From Locusta migratoria (taxonomy: Eukaryota > Arthropoda > Insecta > Orthoptera > Acrididae), in the NCBI GenBank assembly GCA_026315105.1, contig CM048745.1, positions 545,779,358 to 545,843,357 of the forward strand: 64,000 bases of DNA. The letters are read 5' to 3'. The stretch's first letter is position 1, and every line of letters begins with the position of its first letter. The position numbers and the translations under genes were made by a program. The notes beneath the pieces were generated by a model that saw only the letters and a program-made list of their open reading frames with translations, did no database searches and was not told where the DNA came from. Shown here piece after piece: positions 9,486 through 24,900 of the stretch.

Positions 9486-12400
9486 GGTTCTGTGACCTCC
9501 TATCAACTAAAACAAAATCACGTTCTTTTCCCTTACTTATTCTTTTGCTTCCAATCCTCAGTGCTCCTAGAACTCCGTACGGCATTGCAGTTTCCTTGCC
9601 ACTCTGTGTGACGTCATATAACCGCGCGGTCGCACGAAGCCCAAAGGAACACCTCAGAGAAGAAAAAAATAAAAGAAAAAAAGAACAGAAATTATACAAT
9701 AAAATTCCTTACACTAAAGTTAAAAGGAAACAATAATATATTAAAATTTCCTCCCACTTAACACCTAATTGACTCGTACTTTTTTCTTTAGAGTTTTAAA
9801 TGTAAAGTTCAATTTTTTTGAAAGACAAAAATTTCAAAAAGATGTCTGTACACTTACAGTTTATACGTAAACATGCTCTTATGTGTTTTCCGATTGGGCG
9901 CTATAAACCATCGTTAAAATTCGCTATTCTAAATTATGATTGTTTTGGTTTCATAAATTAGATTTGACAACGGGAATTCGACGTTAAAACTTCTATGAAC
10001 GTATTCATATCTTCAGGGAGCGATTATTTGTTTGTGAAATAGTGCCAAATTTCGCTTTTTGCAATTTTTTTGTTATTGCACAACTAGTTTCAGCAGTTAG
10101 GAGCCATATTTAGATGCCTTATTGGCGTAAAATAACTACAAGCTTGTGGTCGCTTGTGGTGAGTGCTGTATTTTAAAATGGCTCGTTTCATCTTTATGTT
10201 AAATAATAATAAGAAGAAGAAGGAGAAAATTAGCGTTTAAAGCTCTTTCAACAGTGTGGTCATTAGAGGTGGAGCTGGTGCTCAGATGTTTTGGGTAGGC
10301 ATGGAGAAGGAAATTGGTCGTGCTCTTTTGAAAAGAACCATCCCGGCATTTGCTAGGAGTGATAGAGGAAAAACACGGAAAACCTAAATCTGGATGGTCG
10401 GAGGTTGATTTGAACCACCTTCATCCCGAATGCAAGTCCAGTGTCTTTTTTTAATTTTTTTTTTACTTACTTTTATTAATACCTTAATATCTAATATGTG
10501 GAGTACTGTACGAGACATTAAAATTTTCTTGTAGAGTAGTCCACATTTTAGTTATATGTATTTAAAATGAAGATGAAAAAATAAATTCTCTAGAGTTCTC
10601 CATATGTTAGTAATATTCATTTAAAATAAAGATGAAACGTGCCATTTTTAAACTACAGCAATCACCACAAGCAACCTCAAGCAAGCTTGTAGTAATTTTA
10701 TGTAAATGAGGCATCTTGAGACGGCAGCTAGACTGCTGAAGATAGTTCTGCAGTAATAAATAATTGCAAAAAATCGATCTTTTGCGTCATTTCTCTATCT
10801 AGTTATTTGAATATTAAAATTATCGGTAGGACGAAGTAGAAGCGCCATTACCAGCAGAGAGTGCAAATAATAGCCATTACTTTAGTTTTGGGTACCCACA
10901 TATAAGCACTTAACAAGTACTGTTAGCACATCTCTCCTGTTTGAATTGTTTTTTTATCAGAAGTGTGTGCTATTTCTGCTTGCTTATTAATATTTAGAAG
11001 TTGTAACTCAAAGCAGTTAGAAATACACATAGAGACCACTAAAGTTTGTAATCGAAGTTACTAAACTCAGTGGATATTTGGCGAGTTAAATACAAATGTT
11101 AAATTCAAATAATCTAGGGAATTACCATAAACTGGGATTCATAGAAATATTATCCAACCGATTTACGACCTAACATCACTTTCATCGTTCATTTAAACAG
11201 ATATTTGAATGTTCATGCATATTTAACATGATTTTCCGTGTGTAAAACATTTACTCAAAATTATATTTTTGGACTGTGTACCTAACTTGTGGAGATACGC
11301 AGTAGAAAGTTTTGTTCTATTAATGATTCCCAAACGTGTGTTTAGAAATGTGTATAACAAAGTGTGACTTAATTTAAATACAGATAGTGGAAATATTAAG
11401 GATTACGTGTAATATAAAAGACGCTTTATTCTAATCGGACTGTCTAGCGGCCGCTAAATATCGATAGGCAACGAATTACATAATCTCTGAATTTCAAAAC
11501 TGTACGTAGCGACGGACACAGGCTTTAACAACACATTCTATCGAATTACGTGCGCTCAGACTTTTATGGAAATATTTAACCACGTTTATGAAAAGAATAG
11601 TCCCGGGAAATCAATTTCTTGAGATGTCCCCACCAGTGCCCGTACCAATTGCTCCTAAGTGTCTGGTCGTCCAGCAACGTCACCATGAGGACTTATTTAC
11701 CGCGTTTTCAGTTTTCTAATGAAAATTCGTTGCCTCATCAGGTCATATGGTTCGTGCTTGTTTCTACCTCTGTACTAGTTGTCTTTACGGACTGATCCAA
11801 AGTTTTTTCTCGGGATTTTTTTTAACCACTAAGTTCACTGAATTAGAAAATATAACTTCAACGTTATTGAACTGCTGGATGCAAGATGGTTCGGGAAAGG
11901 AAAATTACGTGAGAAGAAGATTTCTTCTAATAGATTCCATAAATGATAAAAAAAATTAGTTGAAGCTAAGCCTAAAATTTTAAGCTTTAGTCTTAAATCC
12001 GACCTCACAGTACTTGTCATTAGAGTATTTCTAGGTTTAAGTCTTCATCTAGTCAACAGTATCTATATAAAAGAGTGTTGTGAGTAAACCTCGACAAAAA
12101 TGAACGAATATTGTATTTTTAATCTTTTGTGTTGATCGTAAGATGTCCACCTCTTGCATTACACATTAATGGTAGATTTGAGGTCGTTACGAGTATGGTC
12201 ATAGTTATTCCTAGGTACTACGCTCTGTTACACAATACTATATTGTTATTACTAAGTGATTCCGAAATACTTTTCTTTAGAAAGTTTTGGAATACCAAGT
12301 AGATTAGAAGTAAAATATCGAATAATGTAGAAAACTCAAGAATCGCAATGTACAAATGGTTTGAAATTTCCTCGTATTGTGAGGTAAATAAGAAATACGG

Positions 12401-13368
12401 GACAGTACCATTACTGTAATGAATAGTAACAGTTGTGAAATTTTTGTAGTACTGAGATTTTAAATAAGCGTTTTTTATCATTATAATTATTACACAAACC
12501 AAAGTGAAAGGTGAACTCTTTTTTACTATAGTAATTATTTTTTTTAATTCCTGCATTTCTGAGATATTCTCGATAACAGTATCGTAAAACTGAACAAGGG
12601 GTGTTACACAATTTAAGAACAAAAGCCGAAAAACTTTCCTTAAATGCGACAGTAGGCTTTCTTGTAACTGTAGCGAGTGAAATAAACGCTATGTTCGGAA
12701 TTGCCTTGTTAACCGACTTCAAAAAAGGAGGAGGTTCTCAATTTGACTTTTTAAAAAATGTTTGCTACCTCACAACCTTCGAATGCCTGAACCAATTTTG
12801 ATGATTCTTTTTTTTTATTTGATAGCTGGTGCTTCCCTTGTGGTTCCATTTCAATTTGGTTCAGTTCTGACAATGGCATCCACAAAAAAACCATATACGT
12901 TAGTCTTAAATTTGCATAAAGAATGTGCGTGACAACTGGACGAATAACTCAATATCACGCCAACCGATTTCGATTATTCTTTTTTTAATTGGAAAGGGTA
13001 TACTTCAAGGGTAGTTTGGTAAGAGTTTAGTTAGGTTCTGATATAGGATAAACGACAAAATAACGGATCTCTTCAGTTCTTAGGAAGAAATTAACCATAC
13101 TCGGCCGAATCTTTTATAGACTATCCGGATATTTGAGTCACCCACCGTAACGTCGATATGGTGAAGTAATTCCCAGTCCAAAACTTTTTTCATGTTGAGC
13201 CGCTCTTCGTAAATCCCTTTTGAATTGTCCTCGAAGTAGATTTCTTCTGTTGAGATAGGCGTTTCTCCTTGACTTCGATATTTCATTTAAACGGCGCTGT
13301 CTCATATAAGCAGCACGTTAGTAGGTCTACCCACATTCAGAAAAATTGATTAGTGTACCTCAGTTTCA

Positions 13369-13405
<37 letters not shown>

Positions 13406-16400
13406 AAGAAAGGACTTCAAACAAGAAAACTATTCCAAAACAAATTAATATGCACTTTAAGTAAAACAAAAATTTCATATTCTTCTACAACTTAATAATC
13501 AACTGTTTCTGTTCATCAATATGTAGGTATGATCTGTGTGTCTACCACGCAAGAAGATAGGTAGGTACCTACTAACTTTAAATCTAACTCAACACATACC
13601 TATGAATAACAAACAATGATCAACATATTTTAAAAAATTCTCCTAAGTAAAATTAAATGATAAATATTACACTACTTACAAGTCAATCAAGTTATTAAGA
13701 TAATATAATGTAGTTATAACTATTGTAATTTTTGGAGCCGGTGTCAGCCAAGGAAACACAACAAATGCCTAACAAAAATAATACGAGAATATTGAGACCA
13801 AAATCGGATCGGATGTTTCCTTGGATGTCATCGACTACAAAAATAATTGTAACTACAGTATATTATCGTAATAACTTGATTGACTTTGAAGTAGTCTAAT
13901 ATTTTTCATTTAATTTTACTTAGGAGAACTCTAAAAAATATTTTGTTCATTGTTTGTTTTTCATAGGTATATGTTGAGTTAGATTTGAAGTGGATATGAG
14001 CTACCTATCTTCTTGTGTGGTAAACACATAGATCATATCTACATATTGATGAATAGAAAAAGTAAGTTCATTATTACGTTGTAGAAGAATACGCAATTAT
14101 TTTTTACTTTTTAGTGCATATTAATTTGTTTTTGAATAGTTTTCTTTTTGAAGTCGGTTCTTTCTTGTTAATTTTTTTGTTTATTTAATAGATCAGCTGC
14201 TAGTGCAACAGCAGTTAGGAATCCGGCCTACATACCAACATGAGTCGGAATGCGTCTGCTTCCTCCTAAGCTCAACTTCCGTCTCCAAACTCACACTACA
14301 GCAAACTACTCTAAAACAGTATCACCGCTATAAATCCAGCGAGTCCTATTGATACATGTGTTTATAACATTGAGTTAAGTGTGAACACCTATCATACTAT
14401 GGACTGGGCGTCGGCTCCCTCCGGAGGTTCGAGTCCTTCTTCGGGTATGTGTGTATGTGTTGTCCTTTGTGTATGTTAGTTTCAGACGTTTTTAAGTCTA
14501 GGTACTGATGACCGATGCAGTTTGGTCCATCATGTTTACAAAAATTTGAACATATTTGGTAACACCTAATTGCCACAAAGACCAATATTTCCAAATACAT
14601 ATTTATTAATTGCTAAATATGTAGGGTGAAGCGAAATTCACGCATTCCGGTTTCACAGTCGTATTCCTGGCATGCCAGCAATAAAAACAAACAAAATTCC
14701 GTTCTGCGCGTTTTTCCGGGAATAAATGAACGTCGAAGACTGAGATAGGTGCGTGTTAAATGCGTCAATGTGCTTCAGATTCTTCTATGGGAAAGGAAGG
14801 CGTCCTGAGGAACAAAATGAGCACAGAGACCCTCGCCCGGAAACGTTCGACGTCGCCACGGAAAGTGCAATTTACAGGCAGTGGCGCTTGCCGCTTCACA
14901 TCCCTTCCAGCAACTTCGATGGTCTCTAATGTCGTTGGATGACATTTTCAGGCATTGGTTTCCATGCTCATTTTATTCCTCAAGACGCTTTCTAAATCCC
15001 CTACATGTTTGTTGATGTAATTGTGTATTTCTGGAACACACTGAAGTATGGAACACGCACCTGTCTCAGTCGCCGACATCCATTTACTTCTGGAAATATG
15101 CGCAGGACGAAATTTTGTGAGAGACATTTTGTTATGACTTTTTGATCAAATCAGGATTGAAACTGTCGAAATTAAACAGCTCTTGAGCGATGCACATGAG
15201 ACGGTTTTTCTGATCAAAATTGAGAAGTTTTGGGAACAACCTTGGCTGCCACACGTCTCATGCCTAAAACATCCGAAACAAATGTTATGACACAAGCCGA
15301 CCGATATTCCAACATCATCAGCACTTCCTCTTACGGTGATTTGACAATTTTACAAAAGAATTCTAGTCATGGCTTCGGCTTTATAATTCGTTGTTCATGT
15401 GCTGTGGCGAGGTTCGTTATTGGCATCTTCTCGGCCATCCTGGAAGAGCCTGTACCACTTTTAAATTATTATTATTATTATTTACGTAGAGCAGACTAAC
15501 CGACTGACCGTATTCTAGAGCACTTGGTTCCATTTTCACACAATATGTTATGCAAATTATTTGCTCCATTTGTTATAATAATAGAAAATCGCCATGCACA
15601 CTAAAACATGTCAAATCTTTCTGTCAAAAACAAACAAAGAATGTATACACTTAAAACTGTGATAATACGTTCGCAACATGTGTACCAACATAACAAAGAA
15701 AAGATTGATAATCGAATGTACGTTGTCCGCGAGATTTGAAAAGTCACGTTACCTTTTACAGCCCTCGTACTGAGAGAATTACTACAAATAACTTGTGATG
15801 TGAGGGGAGGGTTTCAAAATATATCATAACGTTTAAAGAACTTTCTGCACAGTTGTTAAGTACAGTATCAATCACGGAATTTATCTTACAACGTTTTCAT
15901 TTTATCTGCCTCTATTTTGACGAAATGTGAGTAACGTTAACAACCACGTTTCCTTCGGGAGAGGTTTAGCCACTTCAACGTATAAAAATTTCGTACCTAA
16001 TATATTCACTTAGAATACGACACATTCTGTATATTCTTCCATGAAAATCAACATCAATCGTATTTCTACGCCGCCATAACAATGGTCAGCAAAGATGTAA
16101 CGTATTAAAGTGAAAGGAACGTATAACAATATAGATTCTTAGGCACCACATTTTGATTGATGACCTATTTTGTGCTGGGGCATGGGTGTGTGTGTTGTCC
16201 TTAGGTTAGTTTACCTAGGCTTAAGTAGATTGTAAGCAATGGACTGATGACCACGCAGTTTGGTCCGATAGATTTACAAACATTTGAATATTTTTTAACC
16301 TATTTTGTGTCTAGAAACATTATTTTCTTCGGGTCTACCTGCTATTGGCTTTCGTAATGTACGAAAGCAAACGATATATCAAGTCATTGTTGAATACAGA

Positions 16401-19400
16401 CGTTAGATTGTTTCATCTTCTAGAGATAAGAAGGGTCTGTATTGTCAATAATGCTCCTCGGTTGCACAGTGGTAGAGTACCAGACTACAAATCCAAAGGT
16501 CGCGGGTTCGATCCCCGCCAGGTCCTAGGATTTTTATCTGTCACTTTCCATTTCTTTCACCTCTGGCAGTATGTGAAAAATACCGAGTAGCACCGTGATT
16601 CGGAACCCACGTTAAACTGTAGGTCCCCCCTATAACTGGCTGGGTAAGTCAGTTCGAAGGTCGGAGGAAGGCAACGGCATACCACCTCCAAACAGGACCA
16701 TGCCTAGTAAAGCACTGTGGTGTTCAAACCAATCTTCGGTTTGTTGACTGCTTTACCTTTTATTGTCAATAACTGTGTAAACTGCTGTCTCAAATGTAGC
16801 ATGTAAGATACAAGAGTTTTCATTACATACAGACGATTTACTCTGAAATTTTAAGTCTTTTAAGCAATTTTAGCATCGACAATTGTGCCACTACTGCCGT
16901 CGATGTGGAGCCGCCATTGTACACCATTGCGCGGCAAATTGGAAACTGATCATAATTTAAAATATATCTCTGTCTTTCTACTAGGTGGGTGCTACCAAAC
17001 TTTTTCCACATTCAGAAGTAAAAGTCAGTGATAGAAATTTCCCAAAAAGATCTCGTTGCAACGAATAATGTCTTTCTTTTAATGATTTCCACCTCAAATC
17101 GTGTAACATTTCCTTGACGCTTTCCCCTCTCTAACGTGATAAAAGAAAACGAGCTGCCCTTCTCTATGTCCTCCGTCAGTCCCACCTGGTGTGGGTACCA
17201 CAGCGGGCAACAGTACTCCGAGGAGAGGACGCACAAGTGTGATGTAGGCAGTCTCTTTGGTGGAGCTGTTGCATCTTCGAAGCGTTCTGCTAATGAAACG
17301 TATTCATTGGTTCGCTTCCCCACTGTATTGTCTATGTGTTATCTTCAGTCTACGATTCATCAGTGGGACAAACTTTGAGTGGAGTAACGAATCACTGTAC
17401 ACAGCGTGGCAATTCGATGGTAGTGTATGAGCATGGCGAATGCCCTTTGAACGTCTACTGCTAGCGTATGTAGAGCTAACAGTAAAATTCGGATGTCTTG
17501 GTCGAGTTTTTCATGGAGGGGGCTTGCACTCCTTTATGTTTTGCGTGGCAGTACCACATCAATTGCCTACACCCTCTTGATTACCACTGTTAAAGACCAA
17601 TTCGGGGATGACAGTTCATAGTGCACGGCCTGTGACCGAGTGGTCACACGAGAATGACATCTCTGTAATGTACTGACCTCCACAGAATCCTGACGTGATT
17701 CTACAAAACACCTTTGGGATGATTTGGAAAGCCATGCCAGGCCTCAATGACCTACATCGATACCTCTCCTAAGTGCAGCAATCCGTGGACATTCCTCAAG
17801 AAAACTTGCAGCACCTGATTGATCGTATTCCTTCGAGTGTGGAGGCTACCATTAAGAATAAGGGTGGGCTAACACCATATTAACTTGCAGCTCTACCGAT
17901 GGAAGTCGCCAATAACTTGTAAGTCATTTTTGACTATGGATACATTTGATCGCATAATGTACAATTTGCTAATTTATTACACCACAGCTACTAATCCAGG
18001 TTGTTACTTGTGAGTAGGTAAAATCGGTAGTAGCGTATATAACATTGGCCAGGAGAGTCTGGCAGCAAGAATCAGCAGATGGTGAAGATGTTCTTTGCCG
18101 CGTGTTCCAGGAGCCTGGACCTGGGCTGGAACAAGCTGGACCGGCTGGAGCCGGCGTCGTTCGCGCCGCTGACGCAGTCCCTGAGGGAGCTGGACATCGC
18201 GGGCAACGCGCTCTCCGAGGAGAACGTGCAACACGTGCTGCAGGTGAGTGCCGGAGGCCCCGCGGGGAAACAAAGGGATCTGCTGTTGTCTGCGGCAGTG
18301 CTCTAACTCAGCAACCCGAGCGTAGTCACAGGTAGGGTGGCCAGATGCAATCGTATAGAAAAGAGGACAAACAGGTTCATTAAAAGAGGACAAAGTATGA
18401 AGAAAGAGGACGCACAAAACATATGTTCAAATTTAGTATGTGTATTAATTATTAATAGGTGAAACCTACATAGCGGTGCGTTCAGGCAGCCAATAAGAAT
18501 GCGACTTCCAGTTTTTTCACTGTGTAAATAGTTCGGGTTTAAACTTTACTTACGGCCTCGTCGATGTGTAGTAATGTTGGCAACGAAACGTTGGCTTCAG
18601 AAGGGTATTTAATATACTGACGGGCGTAACAGTATAATCAAAAGTCGTGTCACGTCGTAAAAAATAGCTTCGTCTTTCTTACGAGTTATAGTACAAACTA
18701 CCGACTGTGCTACCCTGGCATACCTAACGATCCGTCCTCACAGTTTTGGAAGATAAGTATGTAGTGCTGGCGAAAGTAAAGCTGTGAAGACTGGCCGTGA
18801 GGAGTGCACAGGAAGCTCATCTTTGTCAATAAAGCGCTTCTCCACGATTCTTTTAAAACGTTCTCAGTGTGCAGATTTAATAGTGCTGGGGTAGAGTACA
18901 ACCTTATATTACTCCTCAGCGAATCATAGCAGTCGACTCTTATAACTGTTGTCTGGTTCCTGTATAAGTTGAATATACCTTTTTTTCCTATGTTATAATC
19001 CTGTTACATTCAGAATTTGAAAACGTAGATTCCGAATTTCAGCCGAGGAAAGCTTTTTCCAAATCTACAAAAGCAATTAAAGTAGCACTGACTTTCCTTA
19101 ACCTAATTGGCAAAGTTAGCATTGCCTTATGTGTTCCTACATTTATCTTAAATCCAAACTGATCTTCTTGAAGGTCTGATTCTACCAGTTTTTCCCATCT
19201 TTAGTAAATAATTCGTGTTCAAATTTTGTAACACAGATTGATTCAACTTACAGTTCTATATCTGATCACACTGGCATTAAATTCTTTATTATAATGTCAT
19301 AACAAACTAGCAGTTATGTCAGTGATCACGGTGGCATTTAATACATTAATAACGTCATATCAGAACATGTATGAGTGTGACAGACTTTCATATTTTCCAT

Positions 19401-21875
19401 GCCGTGTCCGTTCTGTCGAATACGGATGCACGTCTGAAGTACATTTATATTGGAGGCATCCATAAATGCAGACGCCGCACATCCGATATAACCCTCGGCC
19501 AGGAGAGCCAATTATTATGACTTCAGTACCATCACGGTGCAGATTTATAACACTGTGTTTTCAGAGTTAAAAATGGATGATATTGAAAAATGGATGACAA
19601 GACGTAATCATAAAAATAATTGAATATAGAAGTAAACTAATATCATTTAATAGTGTTTGACATTGCACAAAAATTATTTTAGGCGTATAAATAAAACAAT
19701 AATCGAATCATTGATGGTAACTCTTTGCGAGTAGCTTTGCGTATTATCATCGAAAATTATGGATCTCAAAGTTGGTAAAAAATTCCCATAAGTCATACAT
19801 GTCAGTAAAATTTGTATTCCTAACCCATATATGGTCCAGAATGCCTGCACGTGTGTGTGAGTTCCTTTCGATCTTCCAATTATATAGAATATACTCAGCA
19901 GTGTTTGATTTCGATTTCCTCTTTCTCTTTGAAAATTTTGTGTCAGCATTCTGCTATGTTACATATAATTTAGTACTTGTAACTACTTATTATCATCTAT
20001 CAGGAATGAGAACGTTTGCACCTCTGACCTACTTCTTCAGTTTTTGGACTGCTCCTACAATAGAGTTTTACTTCACAGAGTGGTACCGTCTTTTCACCAC
20101 CTAAAAATTGATGTAATCTACTAAATCAAATTCGCTGTAACTGAAATCCTGTTATAATTTTAAGTATGAACCCCCAGGTGTCTCACGGTTCTTTCCTGGG
20201 CACGTGCGTGGAGAGTACGAGTCCCAGAGCTAATGCAGTCTTTCTCTCTTCTTTCCCGCTGGGATGCATTTCTTTTTCCTTCCCCTCCTTTCTTATCCTC
20301 ACGCCTTCTCCTCCCCACTGGGGCAGTGATGACGCTGACAATGTGGTCCCCTCGTCCAAAACAACCCGTTAACCATCTGAACAACCAATCTATGAACTAC
20401 ATAATTTTGAATTATAATTTCCCCGTTTCTCTGACGAGCAGCCCACACACAATTATTTTCTTCATTCGTTGGCTAGTTTTTCTATTTTATCACCAGTTAG
20501 AAGCTTACCTCGTCTATGAGACCAGTAGAGGAAATTATATAATATCGGTATGGTAATATTGACTTTTGTGTTACGTAAGACATTTGTCAAATGTAAATAT
20601 TTTCCTGATGCAAGAAAGTTTTTTTTATGGAGCATTATGATGTACAATAAAATTTTGTGACGTAAACAATTAGTAAATAAGAAGTTAAAGCAGAAGAAAC
20701 ATTGGGCAAGATGAAGGGAGGAAGTTAACGGGTTTGTTCAAATGTTTGTATAGCTTATGGGACTTAACTAGGGGGTCATCAGTCCCTAAGCTAGAAACTA
20801 CTTATGAACTAGCTAATCCTAAGGACGGCACAAATATCCATGCCCGAGGGGGGATTCGAACCCCCAAACGTAGTGGCCTTGCAGACCGTGACTGGAGCGC
20901 CTTAGTCCCCTCGGCCACCGCGGCCGGCTAACAGGTTTGGATGAGCTAAGTGTCGAGATGGTGAGAGCAGCAGGAGAGGTGGCTCTGGCGACTAATGTAA
21001 GCTGTAGGGAGACAGAACACCCATACTAGAAGACTGGAAGAAAGGAATAATTGTCCCAATCCTTAAGAAGGGGAATAGAAAAGAATGGAAAAACTATCAT
21101 GGGATATTGATCATGAATCAATGTGCAATGATTTTTGAGAAAATTTTAGAAACACCAATTCGGGCAAAATTAAAAGGAGGGTTGAGAGAAGAGCAACGTG
21201 TCTTCAGAATAAGAAGGTCCACGGCGTATCTAATTTTTTGCTGTAAGGCAACCTTCATGGACATTGAAGTAACGTACAATAGTGTAGTAAAAGCAAAGAG
21301 TGAAAAGCGCCGAAGAATAGAAGAGTAGAAAAAAGACTATTTCCAGAATAAAGGAAATATACCATGGATGTGTGAGCTGTCTGAAAGTGGGAGAAGGGAG
21401 GTCAGCTTGGATGGAACAGAAGAATGTTTTGAGATAAGGAAGTGCACTTTTACCAATACTCTTTATAGTAATGATGAATGATATAACGAGCACCGTAGCA
21501 AAAGTAATTGATGAAGGAAAGATGGAAAGTATGGTGTTTGTAGATGATCTGATGATTTCGGAGAATAAGGAAGAGGAAGTACAAGAGCAGTTGGACGGAT
21601 GGGAACAAACAGTACAAGAACGTGTAATGAAATTTAGTATAAGTAAGAGTGAGATGATTGTCACAACAAGAACAAAGGAGAGAGGAACAATTGGAGGTCC
21701 AATCGGTGGGGAACGATTGAGGAGACTGGAGAGTTTCAAGTACTTAGGTAGCCTGATACAGGAAAATATTAAAAACGATAGAGAAATAAACGAGGGGGGA
21801 GGACAGCAGAAGCATTTCGGAAGAGTGTCACAAGACTGTTATGCAGTAGGGATGTACCCCAACGCGGTAAAAAAG

Positions 21876-21932
<57 letters not shown>

Positions 21933-24900
21933 TCCGAAACCTGGGTTATGAAGGAAGAGAGGAAAGCAAGTTAGAACCTGGTGAGATGAAATTCTTGAGG
22001 AACAGTATTGGAGGGACAAAGACAGGTTAAGAAATGCAATGATCAGAGAGTTAATGAAGGTGGAACCATTACAAGAAGAGATAGAGAAATCATGGTTGAG
22101 ATGGTATGGGCGTGGTAAGCGAATGGAGAAGAGGATAGGCAGGAGGTTAAACGAGATGACACAGGAAGAAAAGAGACTAAGAGGAAAACCGAGAGACAGA
22201 TGGCTGAAAGGAGTGGAGGAATGTGTCAGGAAGAAAGGAAAATTCTGGACCAAGGCGAAGACGGAGAGATGGTGACAAGATAGAAACGATGGAGAGGCTT
22301 ACGTTCGAAGCAGACCCGGGCAGAGGCTGAAATTAAATCTAATTACACGACCGTCAGTGTTCAAATGTTTGTATAGTCTATGGGACTTAACTACGGGGTC
22401 ATTAGTCCCTAAAATTACAAACTACTTATGAACTAACTAAGACTAAGGACGGCACAAATATCCATGCCCGAGGGGGGATTCGAACCCCCGACCCTATTGG
22501 CCGTGCAGACCGTGACTGGAGCGCCTCAGTCCCCTCGGCCACCGCTGCCGGCTTGACCGCCAGTGCCGTGCATATCTGTATAGTGATGCACTTCCTAATA
22601 AAACTTAAATTAGACACAGTCATGGTCTAGAAAGTCTTAAAAGTGTAATAGTCCAATAGCTAAAGCTGAAATGCAGCATTTCCATTACTGCTAGAACTAT
22701 AAGGATGAAAACATGAACTGGTAGCATATTGGCCCCAGCGCTGAAGCTCAAGAGTTAATTGAACCACAACAAAGATTGCAACAATTTTAATAAACACCTA
22801 CCCCTGTGCGGTGCTTACATTCAGGATTGTACGAATACTCGTGGGTGGTAGGCAAAGCGTAGCGTTTGAAAGTATGGATCGGTCTGGGATGCCTGTGCGG
22901 ATAGTGTAATGCTTAACGGCACAGCTCGCTTAAAGCGGGAAATCTCGTTTGTTGTAGCTGTCCGGCACAAATTTTCCTGAATCACCATTAAATCGTACAG
23001 CTGATGGTGATACATATTCGTAACTGCCAATACATTATTATGGCCTGGCGTGCTCTGAACAGCTGCAGTGTCGCTATCTCCCTAATCTACGATGGGAGAG
23101 CAGCCTGCATCCAACGCGGTGTCTCTCCCTTATCCACCCTATCATATGCGGTTATAGCTTCTACATCTACATGGGAGACTCTGCAAATCACATTGAAGCG
23201 CCTGGCAGAGGGTTCATCGAACCACCATTATATTATTTATCTCCCATTCCATTCTCGAATATCGCGCGGGAAGAAAGAACATCTGAATCTCTCCGTTCGA
23301 GCTCTGATTTCTCGAATTTTATTCTGATGATCATTTCTACCTATGTAGGTGGGAGTCAGCAATATATTTCCGCATTCGGAGGAGAATGTTGGCGTTTGGA
23401 GTTCCGTAAGTAGCCCACGCCGTAACGATAAGCGCCATTGTTGTAATGATTCCCATCCCAGATCCTGTATCATTTCCGTAAAGCTGTCTCCCCTATATTG
23501 TGACAATACGAAAAGAGCTGCCCTTCTTTGGACTCTTTCGATGCCCTCCATCAAAACCACCTGATAAGGATCCCACACTGGGCAGCAATACTCCAAAAAT
23601 GGAGGGACAAGCGTAGGCTATGCAGTTTCTCCTGTAGTTCTGTTGCATCTTCTAAGGGTTTTGCCAATAAAACGCAGTCTTTGGTTCATACTCGATATTT
23701 TCTAAATCCGTGTTGACCTTCGGTTGATAGATCGTTCTGTTCGAGATAATTTATAATATTTGAATACAGGATAATTTCCAAAACCCTGCAGCAAATTGAC
23801 GTCAATGAAATTGTCATGTAATTTAGTGGGTTACTCCTACTGCCTTTCTTGAATATAGGTGTGACCTGCGCATCTTTTGGTACAGAACCTTCTATGAGAG
23901 AGCTTGTACGAGGGTGAGTCAAATGAAGACCTTAAATTTGTAATAACAAAATCGAACTTTCGCGCCGTTATTCTGTAAGTTGGTAAGCGTGCTACAAACA
24001 GCGTGCAGAATGGGCTGTAGATGGCAGCATAGTGCAGATGCACACATATCGTGGCAGTATCAGTATAAAGATGGCCGCCCAACTTGCGACTTGCGCCATG
24101 GGAGAACAGCGTTTTGTTACTCAGTTTTTGCGTAGTGAAGGTGTGAAACCTATTGAAATTCATCGCCGAATGAAGGTTCAGTACGATGATACATGTCTGT
24201 CACAGCAGCAAGTCTAAGAATGGAATAGGAAGTTCGCAAATGGTGTGGCTTCCGTGGAAGATACTCCTCTTCCAAGTCGGGCACAACGAGTTGTGACTCC
24301 ACAGAACACTGCAGCAGTTGAAGCCATAATGAAGGAAAACCGCCGGGTGACACTGAATGACACTAGCATGTTTACAGTTTTGCCATGGGTCAGTACACGA
24401 CATTGTGCATGATGTGCTCCTGTATCACAAAGTGTTGCAACAATCACAGACCTACATTATGTCTTCCTCATCCACCATACTCACCAGACCTTGCTCCATA
24501 TGATTTCCGTATGTTTGGATCACTCAAGGAAGCAATGGGAGGAAAGAAGTTCCGTTCTGATGAAGAGGTACGCCACGCGGTGCATGATTGGTTGCGCGAA
24601 CTATCAAAATAATTTTTTTCTAGAGGAATTTTTGCACTTTGTAAGCGCTGGAGGACTTGAATTGAGCGTGGGAGGAGATTATGTTAAAAACTGATACAGC
24701 TTTGCACCACTTCTGCACGATAAATAATATTAAAAATATTTAAGTTCTTCATTTGACTCACCCTCATAATAATTGTGAAGAGATTAGTGAGATTATGCAC
24801 CACAAAGACTAGCAAAGAAAATTGAATCAGACTACTCGAAAACCAAAAAAACAGCAACAATAATTTACAGAAAAGGCAGAAAATCTATACAAAAAAATAG

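Noticed and set aside
9213..9611. Open frames across the TA/TG microsatellite
   Set aside because: They encode only dipeptide repeats and the complement of a SINE head.
12218..12722. Minus-strand frames of 134 and 103 residues
   Set aside because: AT-rich composition, no conserved motif and no splice or start context. Likely chance.
20160..20385. Open frames on both strands in a C/T-rich block
   Set aside because: Biased composition, no domain. Possibly a dispersed repeat, but no second copy is seen in this window.
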